DNA of 36,386 nt, from assembly GCA_018241965.1 (NCBI GenBank), contig JAFECS010000025.1, positions 1 to 36,386 of the forward strand. Reading direction: 5' to 3'. The DNA comes from Pseudomonadota bacterium (lineage in GTDB: Bacteria > Pseudomonadota > Gammaproteobacteria > Berkiellales > Berkiellaceae). The notes beneath the pieces are model-generated. The model did not search any database and was not told the DNA's origin. It was given only the letters and a program-made list of their open reading frames with translations. Below, piece after piece: positions 35,515 to 36,386 of the stretch (position 1 is its first letter; each line of letters begins with the position of its first letter). Made by a program: the position numbers and the translations under genes.

Positions 35515-36386
35515 ATGCCTAACCCGCCTATTATCCATACACAGTTTAAAGTTTCTTCCATTCAAGAATACAATCAAAATTTCATCCATAGAATGGATAA
35601 CTTGCTCAAAGACTATAAACAATTGTACGGACAAGTCAGCGATGATCAAAAAATGCAAATTTCAGAAATTGGTCTTAATTTAGCTAGAATTGCAATGCAA
35701 ATTGAAAAGACAAAAGCTTATAGCTCACATCAAGAAAAAATTAATCTACAAGAAGTTATTCAAAATTGGAACAAAGTTAATGCTCAACAAGCAATACCGC
35801 CCCAAATGCAAATGCAACTTCAAACAATAGTTGGTTTTGATGCTGTATTTGATAGGGTAATAAAGGACGCGAATCAAAAATATGGGACTATTGCTCAATC
35901 AAGTGAGTTTAAAGACATTGTGCAAGCAATGTCAGGCTCTGGTAAATATCCCAATATTGAAAATGATCTCCAATTAAGTTTGGGTGATTTTATTAAAGCA
36001 AACTTCCCCTATCCTGCTATTGAAGGAAATCGTAATCAATTTATTATCGATGCCGTCAAAGAATATGCCAGCATTCACAAAGAGGAAGAAAATAACCCCA
36101 TCATGATGCTTATCAAACAAGTAGAAACCATTAATAACATTAGAATGATGAGAGATAAATTTTGTGAAGCCAAAGAAAATTTTGACACAAATCCTGAAGT
36201 GCATCAGGTAACGCTTGAAAATACTCCCCATATGATAGAGCAACTTATCAAAGAGCTAGATCAGTGTTATCCACACAAGGGACAAGAATATAAACAATGC
36301 TTGGAGAGTCTCAATAAAGAATTAATACTCTCACCTTCTTTAGAAGCCAAGTTAAAAGAAGTTCAACTCAAAGATGAGCAAATTGG
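35515..36386 (+). CDS. Partial coding region, soluble helical protein, unknown function
   Basis: An open frame starts at ATG 35515 (MPNPPIIHTQFKVSS) and continues without a stop to the window end, giving at least 290 residues. GAGG lies ten bases upstream. The protein is hydrophilic, helical and rich in Gln, Lys and Glu, with segments such as IGLNLARIAMQIEKTK and MMLIKQVETINNIRMM. It has no signal peptide or transmembrane segment in the visible part. I recognise no family. It follows the 325-residue effector-like gene by 60 bases on the same strand, and its composition resembles the two giant proteins of this window. The C-terminal end, and so the full size, is outside the sequence given. Confidence 0.75.
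   Translation, partial: MPNPPIIHTQFKVSSIQEYNQNFIHRMDNLLKDYKQLYGQVSDDQKMQISEIGLNLARIAMQIEKTKAYSSHQEKINLQEVIQNWNKVNAQQAIPPQMQMQLQTIVGFDAVFDRVIKDANQKYGTIAQSSEFKDIVQAMSGSGKYPNIENDLQLSLGDFIKANFPYPAIEGNRNQFIIDAVKEYASIHKEEENNPIMMLIKQVETINNIRMMRDKFCEAKENFDTNPEVHQVTLENTPHMIEQLIKELDQCYPHKGQEYKQCLESLNKELILSPSLEAKLKEVQLKDEQI

Noticed and set aside
35974..36243. Minus-strand open frame of 89 codons near the right end
   Set aside because: It is antisense to the plus-strand gene that starts at 35515 with its own ribosome site and stays open for at least 290 codons.

Overview
The window looks like chromosome from a low-GC gammaproteobacterium of the Legionellales/Coxiellales type, probably host-associated. 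This is inference. The housekeeping genes (suhB, yajC-secD-secF, lptF/lptG, pepA-valS) are gammaproteobacterial in sequence and arrangement. They are interrupted by very large hydrophilic proteins and by short-spaced genes that resemble secreted effectors of amoeba-dwelling Legionellales. No rRNA, integrase, transposase, CRISPR array or phage gene is present.

Layout. 1-1278: suhB, facing a small coiled-coil gene. 1419-7069: a leftward operon yajC-secD-secF, followed at very short spacing by a membrane-anchored class-I amidotransferase-fold hydrolase and a Na+/H+ antiporter. 7252-7338: tRNA-Leu(CAA), followed by an inverted pair of REP-like hairpins. 7490-12790: a 1766-residue protein of unknown function. 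12929-14728: a TviB-type nucleotide-sugar dehydrogenase and an RDD membrane protein, divergently placed. 14844-24470: a 3208-residue protein with a complete SecA-like ATPase motor buried in the middle. 24474-26662: lptG and lptF (leftward), divergent from pepA-valS (26780-31077, overlapping, with no holC between them). 31128-33623: a compact operon of an Lgt-like membrane protein, a multi-cysteine radical SAM enzyme of the tetraether-lipid-synthase type (COG1964) and a small three-helix membrane protein. 33631-34278: a secreted DUF6624 protein. 34477-36386: two effector-like genes, the second running off the window.

How the genes work together. YajC/SecD/SecF assist Sec export and LptF/LptG extract LPS; both act in the inner membrane. 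The two most unusual items are (1) the Lgt-like / radical SAM / small membrane protein operon, a plausible lipid-modification or lipid-coupling pathway, and (2) the giant SecA-motor protein, which keeps every helicase motif but is over three times the length of SecA and lacks its C-terminal zinc motif. The 1766-residue protein and the two genes at the right end are candidate secreted effectors, judged from architecture only.
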